Both the position numbers and the translations under genes were made by a program. Below the pieces are notes generated by a model. It was given only the letters and a program-made list of their open reading frames with translations. It did not search any database and had not been told where the DNA came from. This document shows, piece by piece, positions 42,441 to 50,515 of a DNA stretch of 64,000 bases (its first letter is position 1; each line of letters begins with the position of its first letter). The stretch is from WHSW01 sp963749365 (lineage in GTDB: Bacteria > Actinomycetota > Thermoleophilia > Solirubrobacterales > 70-9): NCBI GenBank assembly GCA_963749365.1, contig CAVVME010000003.1, positions 1,054,001-1,118,000 of the forward strand, in the 5' to 3' direction.

Positions 42441-43602
42441 CGCTGCGACGGCCGTCGAGCCGGACTGGCTGACCAAGAGGCGCCGCGAGGGCGCCTCTTT
42501 GTCGCAGGGGCTCGCCATGCCGAGCGCCAAGGACCGCGGCTGGGAGTTCACCGACCTGACCGGACTCGACCTCGACGCCTTCGAGCCCGTGCGGGCGACC
42601 GTCGGCGGGCTGCCGGAGACCAATGGCGACGGCGCCGGCCCGATCGTCCTCGGCCTCGCCGAGGGGATCGAGCGGCTCGGCGAGGTGGCCCGGGAGCGGC
42701 TCGGCAGCCTGGTGCCGGCGAGCGATCCGTTCGTCGCCCGTAACGAGGCCCGATGGAGCGACGGCGTGCTCGTCTACGTCCCGCGCGGCTCGCGGCTGGC
42801 CGAGCCGGTCAGGCTCGACGTCGGCGCGCCCGAGGGTGGCCTCGACTGGCGGACGCTGATCGTGCTCGAGGAGGGGGCCGAGGCTGAGGTCTGGGAGCGC
42901 TACTCCTCCAAGGGGGAGGCGCTCTTCAACGGGGTCGTCGAGCTCGTCGTCGGCGACGGCGCGAACCTGCGCTACGTCTGCGAGCAGCAGCTTTCCGAGC
43001 AGAGCTGGGTCTTCGCGACCCAGCGTGCGGAGGTCGGCCGCGACGCCAATCTCGAGTGGGTCGCGCTCGGCTTCGGCTCGGCACGCGGCAAGGTGCGGAT
43101 GGAGACCAAGCTCGCCGGTCGCGGCTCGAGCGCCAGGGTCACCGGCGCCTACGCGGGCGCCGGCAGCCAGCACCTCGACTACGACACGACCCAGGAGCAT
43201 GCGGCCGAGGACACGACCTCCGACCTCGCCTTCCGCGGTGTGCTCGCCGATCGTGCGACCGCGGTCTGGCGGGGGATGATCCGCGTCGACCCGGGCGCCC
43301 AGCGCACCGACGCCTTCCAGGAGAGCCGCAACCTGCTGCTCTCCACCACCGCGCATGCCGACGCGATCCCGGGGCTCGAGATCGAGGCCGACGACGTCCG
43401 CTGCACCCACGCCGCCGCCATCGCTCAGGTCGATTCCGAGCAGCTCTACTACCTGCGCTCGCACGGGCTCGCCGAGCCCGAGGCCCAGCGCCTGGTGATC
43501 GAGGGCTTCTTGCAGGAGCTCGTCGAGCGCGCCCACGAGGGCCCGATCCGCGACGCGCTGCGCGACGAGCTCGGGGCCCGCCTCGAGCGGCTGCTCGCCT
43601 AG
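42433..43602 (+). CDS. sufD: SufD, Fe-S cluster scaffold subunit
   Basis: A 389-residue SufD. After an N-terminal helical part (GLAMPSAKDRGWEFTDLTGLDLDAFEPV) comes the beta-helix region: GVLVYVPRGSRLAEPVRLDV, VLEEGAEAEVWERYSSKGEALFNGVVELVVGDGANLRYV, and the conserved end DVRCTHAAAIAQVDSEQLYYLRSHGLAEPEAQRLVIEGFLQELVERAHEGPIRDAL. The TTG start at 42433 overlaps sufB. No SufE or sufA gene follows; the next gene is on the other strand. Confidence 0.95.
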
Positions 43603-43611
43603 ACGATCGAG

Positions 43612-44088
43612 CTAACGGCTGAGCCGCTCGCGGCAGCGCGGGCAGTCCCCGCGGAGGACGACCTCGTGGCCGCGGACGCGGTGGCGTACGCGCCCCCCGA
43701 GCCGGTCGATCGCCCGTTCGAGAGCGGGGTCCGAGAACGGTGTGATCTCGCCGCAGCTGTCGCAGACGAGGTGGTGGTGGTGCTCGCCGCCGGGTGCGAT
43801 CGCCTCGTAGCGCGCTCCGCCACCACCGACCTCGACCCGGGCGACGACGCCGGCGCGGGTGAGCAGGTCGAGCGCCCGGTAGACGCTCGCGGCGCCCACC
43901 GGTCGGCCTCGCCCGCGGAGCCGGTCGGCGATCTCCTGCGCGCTCACGCAGCAGGCCTCGGCGGCGAGCAACTCGATCACCGCCGCCCGCGCCCCACCGC
44001 TGCGATGGCCGGCCTGGTGGAGGGCGGCGTGCGCGAGCTGCGCCCATTCGGAGCCGTCCCGAGCGCCTCGTCCCGCGGGTGAAGGCAT
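43612..44088 (-). CDS. Fur-family metalloregulator, probably Zur
   Basis: A 158-residue regulator: HQAGHRSGGARAAVIELLAAEACCVSAQEIADRLRGRGRPVGAASVYRALDLLTRAGVVARVEVGGGGARYE is the Fur winged helix, HHHHLVCDSCGEI the regulatory metal-site strand with Cys109/Cys112, and CPRC (149/152) the second half of the structural zinc site. It diverges from a ZIP transporter gene, with a perfect Fur-type dyad between them covering both -10 boxes. The ZIP neighbour argues for Zur rather than an iron sensor. Convergent with sufD (9 bp between stops). Confidence 0.9.
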   Translation of the reverse strand: MPSPAGRGARDGSEWAQLAHAALHQAGHRSGGARAAVIELLAAEACCVSAQEIADRLRGRGRPVGAASVYRALDLLTRAGVVARVEVGGGGARYEAIAPGGEHHHHLVCDSCGEITPFSDPALERAIDRLGGRVRHRVRGHEVVLRGDCPRCRERLSR

Positions 44089-44094
44089 GGCCGT

Positions 44095-44113
44095 AATGAT
44101 AACGATTATCATT
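44095..44113. promoter_or_regulatory. Fur/Zur box overlapping two divergent -10 boxes
   Basis: AATGATAA-CGA-TTATCATT is a perfect 8-bp dyad with the Fur-family consensus look. Both arms contain TATCAT: on the plus strand at 44107-44112, 9 nt before ATG 44122, and on the minus strand at 44101-44096, 7 nt before ATG 44088. Bound repressor would shut off its own gene and the transporter together. Confidence 0.85.
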
Positions 44114-44121
44114 CTCGGCGC

Positions 44122-44844
44122 ATGGAGTGGATCGCGATCCCGTTCGCAGCCGCCACCGTCGTCGCGACCCTGGCCGGTGGGGCGCTCGGCCTGCGCCTCG
44201 CCCACTCGCTGCCGACGCTGATCGCGCTCACCGGCGGAGTCGTGGTGGCGGTGGCGCTCTTCGACGTGCTTCCCGAGGCGTTCGAGAACCTCGACGACCC
44301 GCGCGAGGTCGGCGCGCTCGCCGGGGCCGGCTTCGTCGCCTTCTTCCTCGCCGAGCGGGTGCTCGTCCTCCACCATCGCGACGACCCGGCGCAGGCTCGC
44401 GCCCATCACCGGGTTGGCACCCTGGGCGCGCTCGGCCTCTCCGCGCACTCCTTCATCGACGGCCTCGGGATCGGGCTCGCCTTCGGGCTCGACACGGCGA
44501 CCGGCGTACTCGTCTTCGTCGCCGTGATCAGCCACGACTTCGCCGACGGCCTGAACACGGTCAGCTTCGTGCTCAGCCAATCGAACGACCGGCGCCAGGC
44601 CCGACGCTGGCTCGCGATCGACGCCTGCGCGCCGCTGGTCGGCGCGATCGTCGGCAGCGCGATCACCGTCTCGGAGGCGACCCTCGGCGGGATCCTCGCC
44701 GTCTACGCGGGCTTCTTCCTCTACATGGGCGCCACCGACCTGCTGCCCGAGGCGCACTCCGAGCACGCGTCGTGGCGGCGGGTGGCGCTCACCTGTGCCG
44801 GCTTCGCCGCCGTGCTCGCGATCAGCGCCCTGGCAGGCGTCTAG
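44122..44844 (+). CDS. ZIP-family metal transporter
   Basis: A 240-residue membrane protein with seven to eight spans. The metal-path helices are unmistakable: GLSAHSFIDGLGIGLAFG (span 4) and AVISHDFADGLNTVSFVLSQ (span 5), matching ZupT/ZIP motifs HSFxDG and HDFPEG. A His-containing loop between spans 3 and 4 (HHRDDPAQARAHHRVG) is also typical. It should bring zinc or a related divalent ion into the cytoplasm under control of the divergent Fur/Zur-type gene. The mRNA is probably leaderless. Confidence 0.9.
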   Translation: MEWIAIPFAAATVVATLAGGALGLRLAHSLPTLIALTGGVVVAVALFDVLPEAFENLDDPREVGALAGAGFVAFFLAERVLVLHHRDDPAQARAHHRVGTLGALGLSAHSFIDGLGIGLAFGLDTATGVLVFVAVISHDFADGLNTVSFVLSQSNDRRQARRWLAIDACAPLVGAIVGSAITVSEATLGGILAVYAGFFLYMGATDLLPEAHSEHASWRRVALTCAGFAAVLAISALAGV

Positions 44845-44913
44845 CTGCGCGGCTCGAGGCTCACCGCGCGCCGAGCGGACGATTCCGTCCGGCATGCCGT
44901 CGAAATGGTCAGC

Positions 44914-45054
44914 TCACCGCTGTGGATCGGGGTCCTCGGCCCCGTGGCCGCGGTCGCGGACGAGGCTGATCACGATCGAGGCGAGCACGATCACGACCGG
45001 GACCGAGTACAGCACCCAGATCGCCCAATGCCCGACATGCGCGAGCAAGACCAC
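44914..45054 (-). CDS. 46-residue single-span membrane protein
   Basis: GTG 45054 begins a 46-residue protein with a hydrophobic start MVLLAHVGHWAIWVLYSVPV, continuing VIVLASIVISLVRDRGHG to a charged tail ending DPDPQR. It begins 9 bp after the stop of the 470-residue polytopic gene and should share its mRNA. The His-Val-Gly-His-Trp motif at the outer side could bind a metal. Proteins of this size and shape are found next to cytochrome or copper-related membrane genes in actinobacteria (from memory, not checked). Confidence 0.65.
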   Translation of the reverse strand: MVLLAHVGHWAIWVLYSVPVVIVLASIVISLVRDRGHGAEDPDPQR

Positions 45055-45063
45055 ATCCCCAAG

Positions 45064-46476
45064 CTACTGGTTGGCCTGTGAGAGCAGATAGAGGCCGAGC
45101 GAGGTGAAGCCGACCATCAGCGCCAGCATCCAGTACTGCGACCGAGTCGCCGAGCGCGTGTCGGAGTAGACGGCCAGGGCGCGGTCGTGGCCGAGCGCCA
45201 GCGCCGTCACGTGACCGACGACGAGGGCGCCCACCTGCACGTACCAGATCGCGTTCGCGCTCAGCGCTCCATAGTCGATCCCGCCGCCGACCGTGCCGAA
45301 CAGGTCCGAGCCCTCACCGAGCGGGTCGGAGAGCAGGAAGGTGAACTGGGCCTGCTCCTGGAAGACGACGAGGCTGAAGTAGTGCGCGACCAGGTAGGCG
45401 AGCGCGATCGGGATGAACGCGTGCGCGAACAGGCGCGCCAGCCGCCTCGTCGCGATCCCGGTGCGCACCGTGTGCATGCCGTAGATGCCCGACCAGAAGA
45501 GGCCGGCCACGAAGGCGATCGAGAGCGCGAGGAAGAGCGTGTTGGTGATCCGCAGCGACGCCACCGGGCCCAGCCCGGCCCCCTCGAGCGCCTCGAAGAC
45601 GCTCGCGATCGGCTCCGCAAGAGCCCCCTCGGAGGCGCCGTCGAAGGTGGTCGCGGCGATCGTAAGCAGGATCATCGCCACCGAGCCCGGTGCGGCGGCG
45701 ACCCAGGCCGAGGCGCCGGCGAGCGGCTTCCGCCTGCCCAGGGTCCGATCGCGCACCTGGAGCGGCGCCAGGCTGGCGAACATCGAGAAGTAGACCGAGA
45801 ACGCCTCCCCGCGGTCGAGCCAGCGCTCGCTGCCGAACAGCGCCATGCCGACGAACGTGTAGGCGGAATAGACGAGGGTCGCGATGGCGACCGTGTGCGG
45901 GGTCAGCCCGACCGTCTGAAAGCCGGCCGCCCCGTAGATCAGCTCGAGCCAGACGAAGGCGAGGATGCCGGCGACCGCCGGCCAGCGCCCGAGCCGATCC
46001 GGGTAGCGCAGCGGTGGTGGCGGCGACTGGCGCGCGACCAGTTCGAAGATCGCGCCGACGGTGCGAGCGATCGCCCGCCACGGGTTGAAGGCGCGGAACA
46101 GGTCGCCGAAGACGACGCTGATCGCGACCATCCCGAGCCAGACGGTGACGAAGACGAAGGTGACCGAGAAGTTGCGGTCCGGGGCCTCGGTTCCGGTGAG
46201 GCCGGACCAGACGACGACGCCGAGCAGGGCCACGCCGGCGATCCCGGCGAGGATGGAGGTGACCCGGTTGACCAACAGCCGCGAGAGCCACGGCGCCAGC
46301 GGGCGCCAGTCCTGCTGCTCGAGCCGGGTGCGCTGCCAGGCGACCGAGAGGGCGACGAAGGAGACGATCAGGACCAGCGACGCCCCCCAGGCGAACAGCC
46401 ACTCGGGGATCGGCAGGTCCTGGCGGCCGACCAGCGCGTGGCCGACCACCAGGATCCCGTCGAGTGCCTCGGTCAA
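45064..46476 (-). CDS. Polytopic membrane protein ('fenitrothion hydrolase'-type family)
   Basis: A 470-residue protein with about 11-12 spans. Notable inner positions are HALVGRQDLPIPEWLFAWGASLVLIVSFVALS near the start, FGDLFRAFNPWRAIARTVG, FVWLELIYG, HAFIPIALAYLVAHYFSLVVFQEQAQ and VGALVVGHVTALALGHDRAL with several histidines inside spans, compatible with metal or haem handling. The database label fenitrothion hydrolase, as I recall it, rests on little, so no reaction is claimed. The TTG start at 46476 overlaps the cupredoxin-like gene stop (TTGA), and a 46-residue gene follows: a three-gene operon. Confidence 0.72.
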   Translation of the reverse strand: MTEALDGILVVGHALVGRQDLPIPEWLFAWGASLVLIVSFVALSVAWQRTRLEQQDWRPLAPWLSRLLVNRVTSILAGIAGVALLGVVVWSGLTGTEAPDRNFSVTFVFVTVWLGMVAISVVFGDLFRAFNPWRAIARTVGAIFELVARQSPPPPLRYPDRLGRWPAVAGILAFVWLELIYGAAGFQTVGLTPHTVAIATLVYSAYTFVGMALFGSERWLDRGEAFSVYFSMFASLAPLQVRDRTLGRRKPLAGASAWVAAAPGSVAMILLTIAATTFDGASEGALAEPIASVFEALEGAGLGPVASLRITNTLFLALSIAFVAGLFWSGIYGMHTVRTGIATRRLARLFAHAFIPIALAYLVAHYFSLVVFQEQAQFTFLLSDPLGEGSDLFGTVGGGIDYGALSANAIWYVQVGALVVGHVTALALGHDRALAVYSDTRSATRSQYWMLALMVGFTSLGLYLLSQANQ

Positions 46477-46925
46477 CCCGGGTTCACCGTGATCTCGGCG
46501 AGCGGGACGACCGATTCCTCGAGCTCAACCTCGAACACGCCCTCGATTGTCGCCGGGAGGTCGAACTCGACCTTGCCGCCGGCGCTCACGTCCTCGCTGA
46601 CGTCGTAGCCGTGCAGATGGACCTCCTCGTCGACGTCGGACTCGACGACGAAGCGAATCCGCCCGCCCTTGTCGAACTCGAGCTCCTGCACGCCGCCCAC
46701 CGGCTGGCCGTTCTTGACCACGATCGTCGCGGGCTCGGGCTCGGGCGGCGGCTCCGGCTTCTCGCCTCCGCCGTCCACTCCGTCGGTAGGGGTGGTCGTC
46801 GTTTCGGTCGTCGTCGCGGCGACGGTGGACTCGCCGCCTTCGTCGTCGCGAAGCACGACGAACAGGACCACGGCGGCGATAACCCCGATCACGGCGATCG
46901 CCGCGGCCGTTCTTCTTGACTGCAT
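46473..46925 (-). CDS. Membrane-anchored cupredoxin-like domain protein
   Basis: A 150-residue protein: N-terminal span (TAAAIAVIGVIAAVVLFVVL), a Thr/Pro/Glu-rich stalk, then about 85 residues of Greek-key-like strands (ATIVVKNGQPVGGVQELEFDKGGRIRFVVESDVDEEVHLHGYDVSEDVSAGGKVEFDLPATIEGVFEVELEESVVPLAEITVNPG). HLHGYD is the loop where cupredoxins place a ligand, but the usual Cys and Met ligands are absent, so a type 1 copper site is unlikely. AAAGGAG supports ATG 46925. It leads the operon with the polytopic and 46-residue genes. Confidence 0.8.
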   Translation of the reverse strand: MQSRRTAAAIAVIGVIAAVVLFVVLRDDEGGESTVAATTTETTTTPTDGVDGGGEKPEPPPEPEPATIVVKNGQPVGGVQELEFDKGGRIRFVVESDVDEEVHLHGYDVSEDVSAGGKVEFDLPATIEGVFEVELEESVVPLAEITVNPG

Positions 46926-46941
46926 TCTTGAACGCTCCTTT

Positions 46942-46962
46942 CGGGCGGCGGTGCGCCGCCCG
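46942..46962 (-). other. GC-rich 9-bp hairpin in the 5' region of the cupredoxin-like gene
   Basis: CGGGCGGCG and CGCCGCCCG are perfect inverted repeats with a 3-nt loop; on the transcript side the stem ends 4 nt before the AAAGGAG ribosome site. There is no T-run, so a 5'-UTR structure affecting translation is more likely than a terminator. Confidence 0.5.
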
Positions 46963-47015
46963 TAGTTATCCGGCACTGCTGCTGTCGGCTGTCCCCTTGG
47001 CGGGTCAGCCGGCGG

Positions 47016-47594
47016 TCAGGCCGGAGGCGCGCGAGGCGAGAGGCGGAGGGTCCCGAGCAGGGACTCGGGCGTCCAGGCGCGGTTCGCCCGCGGGCGGGGA
47101 GTCCTTCGCGGCGGGCGCGGAAGCGGGGTTGCGAGCAGCGCAATCGCGGCCCGGAGCTCGGTCCGATCGAGCCAGCGACCGGCGAGCGCGGCGAGCCCGC
47201 CGAAGCTCATCGCCAGCGGCAGGACGAGCCAGCCCTCGCTCCCGAGCAGGTGGGAGAAGACGGGGTGATGGTCGGCAGCCAACAGCGCCTCGCCGGTCTC
47301 CTGGAGGAAGTAGACGGCAAGCAGCCCGACCGCGAAGAGGACCGCGCGATCGGTCGCCTGCTCGGGAGCGGGCGCGACCGGCAGGCAGCGAAGCGCGAGC
47401 GTGGCGAGGAACGAGACCGCGATCGCGGCCACGGTGCCGAGGACGATCACCGGCCCGAGCAGCTCGAGGTACCCGTGGCCGTGATCGCCGCTCGGAGACG
47501 CGAGCAGGTAGCGGCCCTGGTGCACGGCCAGCGCCCCGAGCGCCAGCAGCGCCACCGAGCGCGCCCGCGAGCCGATCGTCGAAGCCCCGCGCAT
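47016..47594 (-). CDS. Small polytopic membrane protein of unknown function
   Basis: A 192-residue protein with about four hydrophobic spans: SVALLALGALAVHQGRYLLA, LLGPVIVLGTVAAIAVSFLATLALRCL, AVLFAVGLLAVYFLQETGEALLA and GWLVLPLAMSFGGLAALAG, then a basic Pro/Arg-rich tail. It contains HQGRY and GDHGHG near the first outer loop. TAATAT lies 7 nt before the ATG. It precedes the cupredoxin operon on the same strand by 90 bp and might be linked to it functionally. No family recognised. Confidence 0.68.
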   Translation of the reverse strand: MRGASTIGSRARSVALLALGALAVHQGRYLLASPSGDHGHGYLELLGPVIVLGTVAAIAVSFLATLALRCLPVAPAPEQATDRAVLFAVGLLAVYFLQETGEALLAADHHPVFSHLLGSEGWLVLPLAMSFGGLAALAGRWLDRTELRAAIALLATPLPRPPRRTPRPRANRAWTPESLLGTLRLSPRAPPA

Positions 47595-47611
47595 GGCTCC
47601 GATATTACGAG

Positions 47612-47767
47612 TCAGCGGTCGGCGGGTCGCTCAGTCTGCTCGCTGCGGTCGATCGACGGCGCGTCGACCGTCTCCTCGCTGAACACGAACACGAACACCG
47701 CCAGGATCGCGATCCCGAGGGCGATCCCGAGCACGATTCCGAGGATCAGGTCGCCACGGGGATGCAT
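47612..47767 (-). CDS. 51-residue single-span membrane protein
   Basis: MHPRGDLILGIVLGIALGIAILAVFVFVFSEETVDAP then an acidic tail: one strong span with glycine zipper spacing (GIVLGIALGIAI). GATAAT lies 6 nt before the ATG. It diverges from the thioredoxin-like gene at 47813 and ends 18 bp before the next gene on its strand. The repeated Gly-x3-Gly pattern suggests helix packing or oligomers. Function unknown. Confidence 0.6.
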   Translation of the reverse strand: MHPRGDLILGIVLGIALGIAILAVFVFVFSEETVDAPSIDRSEQTERPADR

Positions 47768-47812
47768 CCGCGCATTATCGCCCGTCCGGGCGGCTTTACG
47801 ATCCGCGCCCGA

Positions 47813-48637
47813 ATGAGACCCGAACGGGACGACATCGCGGCGCCCGAGCTGCCTGGAGGCCTGCGCTGGCACGGCAGCGAGCGGGCGCCCCGGATGTCCG
47901 AGCTGACCGCCGCCGGACCGGTGCTCGTCCACTTCTTCGACTTCGCCCAGCTCAACAGCGTCAGGGCGCTTCCCTACGCGATCGAGTGGGATCGGCGTTA
48001 TCGGGGCGCCGGGCTGACGACGCTCGGGATCCACTCGCCCCGGTTCTCGTTCACCGCCCGGCGCGAGGGCCTCGCCCCGGCGCTCGAGCGGCTCGGGATC
48101 GGCCACCCGGTCGCAGACGATTCCGGCTACGGCGCCTGGCACGACTATGGCTGCAGGGGCTGGCCCTCGCTGTTCCTCTGGGGCCGGGGCGGGGCGCTGC
48201 GCTGGTCGCATTTCGGCGAGGGCGAGTACGGCGCCACCGAGCGGGCGATCCAGGACGAGCTGCGCGAGCTCGACCCGCTCACCGCGCTGCCCCCGGAGCT
48301 CGCGCCGCTGCGCACCAGCGACGCTCCCGGCGCCCTCGTCGCCCCGCCGACCGAAGAGGTCCTTCCAGGCGGCTCGGCGCGCGATCCGTGGGCGCCATCC
48401 GAGCGCGGCACCGCGCTCGAGCTCGGCTACGAGGCCGGCGGCGCACACGCCTCCGTCGACGGCGAGGGCGAGCTTCGGCTGCTGCTCGATCGCAAAGCCG
48501 AGCGATCGATCAGCGTTCCGGCGCCCGGCCTGTTCGAGCTCGCGGTCCATCCGCGCCACGAGCGCCACCGGCTGCGCATATTCGTCGGCGAGGGGGTCGA
48601 CCTCTACTCGGTCAGCTTCTCCGCCGGCGTCCCGTAG
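47813..48637 (+). CDS. Thioredoxin-fold protein lacking the redox CxxC
   Basis: A 274-residue protein. ELTAAGPVLVHFFDFAQLNSVRALPYAIEWDRRYRGAGLTTLGIHSPRFSF follows the strand-helix-strand order of TlpA/DipZ C-terminal domains, and GCRGWPSLFLWGRGGALRWSHFGEGEY has the conserved cis-proline segment. But the site after the first strand reads DFAQLNSVRAL with no cysteine, so disulfide chemistry is unlikely. Residues 170-274 are beta-rich and resemble the extra domain of DipZ-like proteins (ALELGYEAGGAHASVDGEGELRLLLDRKAERSISVPAPGLFELAVHP). No signal peptide. Overlaps the opposing CDF gene by 34 bp. Confidence 0.72.
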   Translation: MRPERDDIAAPELPGGLRWHGSERAPRMSELTAAGPVLVHFFDFAQLNSVRALPYAIEWDRRYRGAGLTTLGIHSPRFSFTARREGLAPALERLGIGHPVADDSGYGAWHDYGCRGWPSLFLWGRGGALRWSHFGEGEYGATERAIQDELRELDPLTALPPELAPLRTSDAPGALVAPPTEEVLPGGSARDPWAPSERGTALELGYEAGGAHASVDGEGELRLLLDRKAERSISVPAPGLFELAVHPRHERHRLRIFVGEGVDLYSVSFSAGVP

Positions 48638-49518
48638 CCGCCGGTCTCGATCTGCAGCAGCTCGCCGCCCTCGTGATCGACCTGGAGCGTCGTGTGCTCG
48701 AGCCCGAAACGCTGGTCGAGCATCCGCTCGAGCGCCCGCCGGGTCGCGTGGCAGTCGGTATCGCGGTCGACCAGCACGTGGGCGGCGAGCGCCGCAAACC
48801 CGGAGGTGATCGTCCATACGTGCAGGTCGTGGACCTGGTTGACCCCGGGCATCGAGGCCATCGCGAGTCCGACCTCCTCGACCTCGGTCCCGCTCGGCGA
48901 GCCCTCGAGCAGGATCTGGGTCGAGTCGCGCAGGATTCCCCAAGAGCTCGCCAGGATCAGGAGCGCGATCAGGACGCTGACCACCGGGTCGGCGTATTCC
49001 CAGCCGGTGACCAGGATGATCAGCGCGGCGGCGACCACACCGACCGATCCGAGCAGGTCCGCGAGCACGTGACGGAGCGCGGCCGAGACATTGAGGCTGT
49101 CGCGCGCGTGCCCGTGCAGGACCCGGGCCGCCACCAGGTTGACGACCAGCCCGCCGACCGCGATCGCCAGCATCAACCCGCCGTCGACCTCGGGCGGGCC
49201 GCCGAACCGGTTCGCCGCCTCGATGAAGATCCAGATCGAGATCGCGACCAGGGTGACGCCGTTGAACAACGCGGCGAGGATCTCCGCCCGCCGGTAGCCG
49301 AAGGTGCGGTTGGGGCCCGCCGGGCGCCCGGCCAGCCACGAGGCGAACAGCGCGAGCCCGAGCGAGGCGTTGTCGGAGAGCATGTGGCCCGCGTCGGCGA
49401 GCAGCGCGAGGCTGTCGGCGAGCACCCCGCCGACCACCTCGACGACGGTGAAGGCGGCGGTGAGCGCGAGCGTCAGCCGCAGGGCGCGGGTGGCACCGCT
49501 GCGGGAGTGCTCGTGCAA
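48604..49518 (-). CDS. CDF-family divalent cation exporter (zinc-type)
   Basis: A 304-residue cation diffusion facilitator with six spans. Metal-site helices read DAGHMLSDNASLGLALFASWLAG (span 2) and HVLADLLGSVGVVAAAL (span 5), the His/Asp pairs of zinc-type CDFs; FGYRRAEILAALFNG is the CzcD-type signature. The cytoplasmic end (VHDLHVWTITSGFAALAAHVLVD) is the usual ferredoxin-like domain. It should export zinc. TTG 49518 sits next to the ispH stop, so it rides on the ispH mRNA. Together with the Fur-type/ZIP pair it suggests local zinc homeostasis. Confidence 0.9.
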   Translation of the reverse strand: MHEHSRSGATRALRLTLALTAAFTVVEVVGGVLADSLALLADAGHMLSDNASLGLALFASWLAGRPAGPNRTFGYRRAEILAALFNGVTLVAISIWIFIEAANRFGGPPEVDGGLMLAIAVGGLVVNLVAARVLHGHARDSLNVSAALRHVLADLLGSVGVVAAALIILVTGWEYADPVVSVLIALLILASSWGILRDSTQILLEGSPSGTEVEEVGLAMASMPGVNQVHDLHVWTITSGFAALAAHVLVDRDTDCHATRRALERMLDQRFGLEHTTLQVDHEGGELLQIETGGYGTPAEKLTE

Positions 49519-49519
49519 A

Positions 49520-50491
49520 TCAGGCCCGCGCCGCGAGCTCGGTCCGGATCTCCTTCGGCAGCATGAAGCGCACGTCCTCGTCGATCGCGCGCAGCTCGGA
49601 GACGTCGCCGGCGCCGCGGTCGAGGAAGAACTCGACCAGCTCGGCGACCAGCTCCTCGGGGGCGCTCGCGCCGGAGGTGATGCCGACGGTCCCGACCCCC
49701 GCCAGCCACGCCTCATCGACCTGGGAGGCGTTGTCGATCAGATGCGAGTCGGCGCCGTGCTCGCGCGCCACCTCGACCAGCCGGTTCGAGTTCGACGAGT
49801 TGGTCGACCCGATCACGAGCACCAGCTCGCACTCGCGGGCGAGCTGCTTGACGGCGATCTGGCGGTTGGTGGTCGCGTAGCAGATGTCATCGGACTTCGG
49901 GGCGGTGATCCCGGGGAACTTCTCGCGCAGGCGAGCGATGATCCCGGCCGTCTCGTCGACCGAAAGCGTGGTCTGAGTGATGAAGGCGACGTGGTCGGGA
50001 TCCTCGAGCTCGAGCGCGTCGACGTCCTCGATCGTCTCCACCAGGACGATGTTCTCCGGCGCCTCGCCGGTCGTCCCCTCGACCTCCTCGTGCCCCTGGT
50101 GGCCGATGAGGACGATCGTGTACCCCTGCTCGGCGAACTTGCGCGCCTCGACGTGGACCTTGGTCACCAGCGGGCAGGTGGCATCGATCGTGCGCAGGCC
50201 GCGCGTCGCGGCATTCGCGTGCACGCTCGGCGCCACCCCGTGGGCGGAGAAGACCACCCGCGCCCCCTGCGGGACCTCGGTCTCCTGCTCGACGAAGATC
50301 GCGCCGCGCTCGGCGAGCTGCTCGACCACGTGCTTGTTGTGGACGATCTCCTTGCGCACGTAGACCGGCGGGCCGTACATCTCGAGCGCCTTCTCGACCG
50401 CCTGCACGGCGCGATCGACGCCAGCGCAATAGCCGCGCGGCGCCGCGAGCAGGACCCGCTGCGGGCCGCGCGATTCGGTGGCCGAGGCCAT
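49520..50491 (-). CDS. ispH: 4-hydroxy-3-methylbut-2-enyl diphosphate reductase IspH
   Basis: A 323-residue IspH with its three cluster cysteines Cys22 (APRGYCAGVDRAV), Cys106 (DATCPLVTKVH) and Cys204 (DDICYATTNRQ). IGHQGHEEVEGT carries the proton-relay residues and GSTNSSNSNRLVE, SGASAPEELV line the substrate pocket. It catalyses the last step of the MEP isoprenoid route, which ends in the undecaprenyl carriers used by the glycan genes, and needs a [4Fe-4S] cluster built by the SUF system. TACCCT lies 7 nt before the ATG. Confidence 0.97.
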   Translation of the reverse strand: MASATESRGPQRVLLAAPRGYCAGVDRAVQAVEKALEMYGPPVYVRKEIVHNKHVVEQLAERGAIFVEQETEVPQGARVVFSAHGVAPSVHANAATRGLRTIDATCPLVTKVHVEARKFAEQGYTIVLIGHQGHEEVEGTTGEAPENIVLVETIEDVDALELEDPDHVAFITQTTLSVDETAGIIARLREKFPGITAPKSDDICYATTNRQIAVKQLARECELVLVIGSTNSSNSNRLVEVAREHGADSHLIDNASQVDEAWLAGVGTVGITSGASAPEELVAELVEFFLDRGAGDVSELRAIDEDVRFMLPKEIRTELAARA

Positions 50492-50515
50492 CTCCGAGAG
50501 GGTAGCGGCGGCGGC

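Noticed and set aside
44795..45091. Plus-strand 98-codon frame after the ZIP gene
   Set aside because: No family features; the minus strand of the same DNA encodes a clear single-span 46-residue protein coupled to its neighbour.
47612..49339. 575-codon minus-strand frame ending in the 51-residue membrane protein
   Set aside because: Only the last 51 codons, after ATG 47767, look like protein; the rest is the antisense of the thioredoxin-fold gene and a shadow of the CDF gene.
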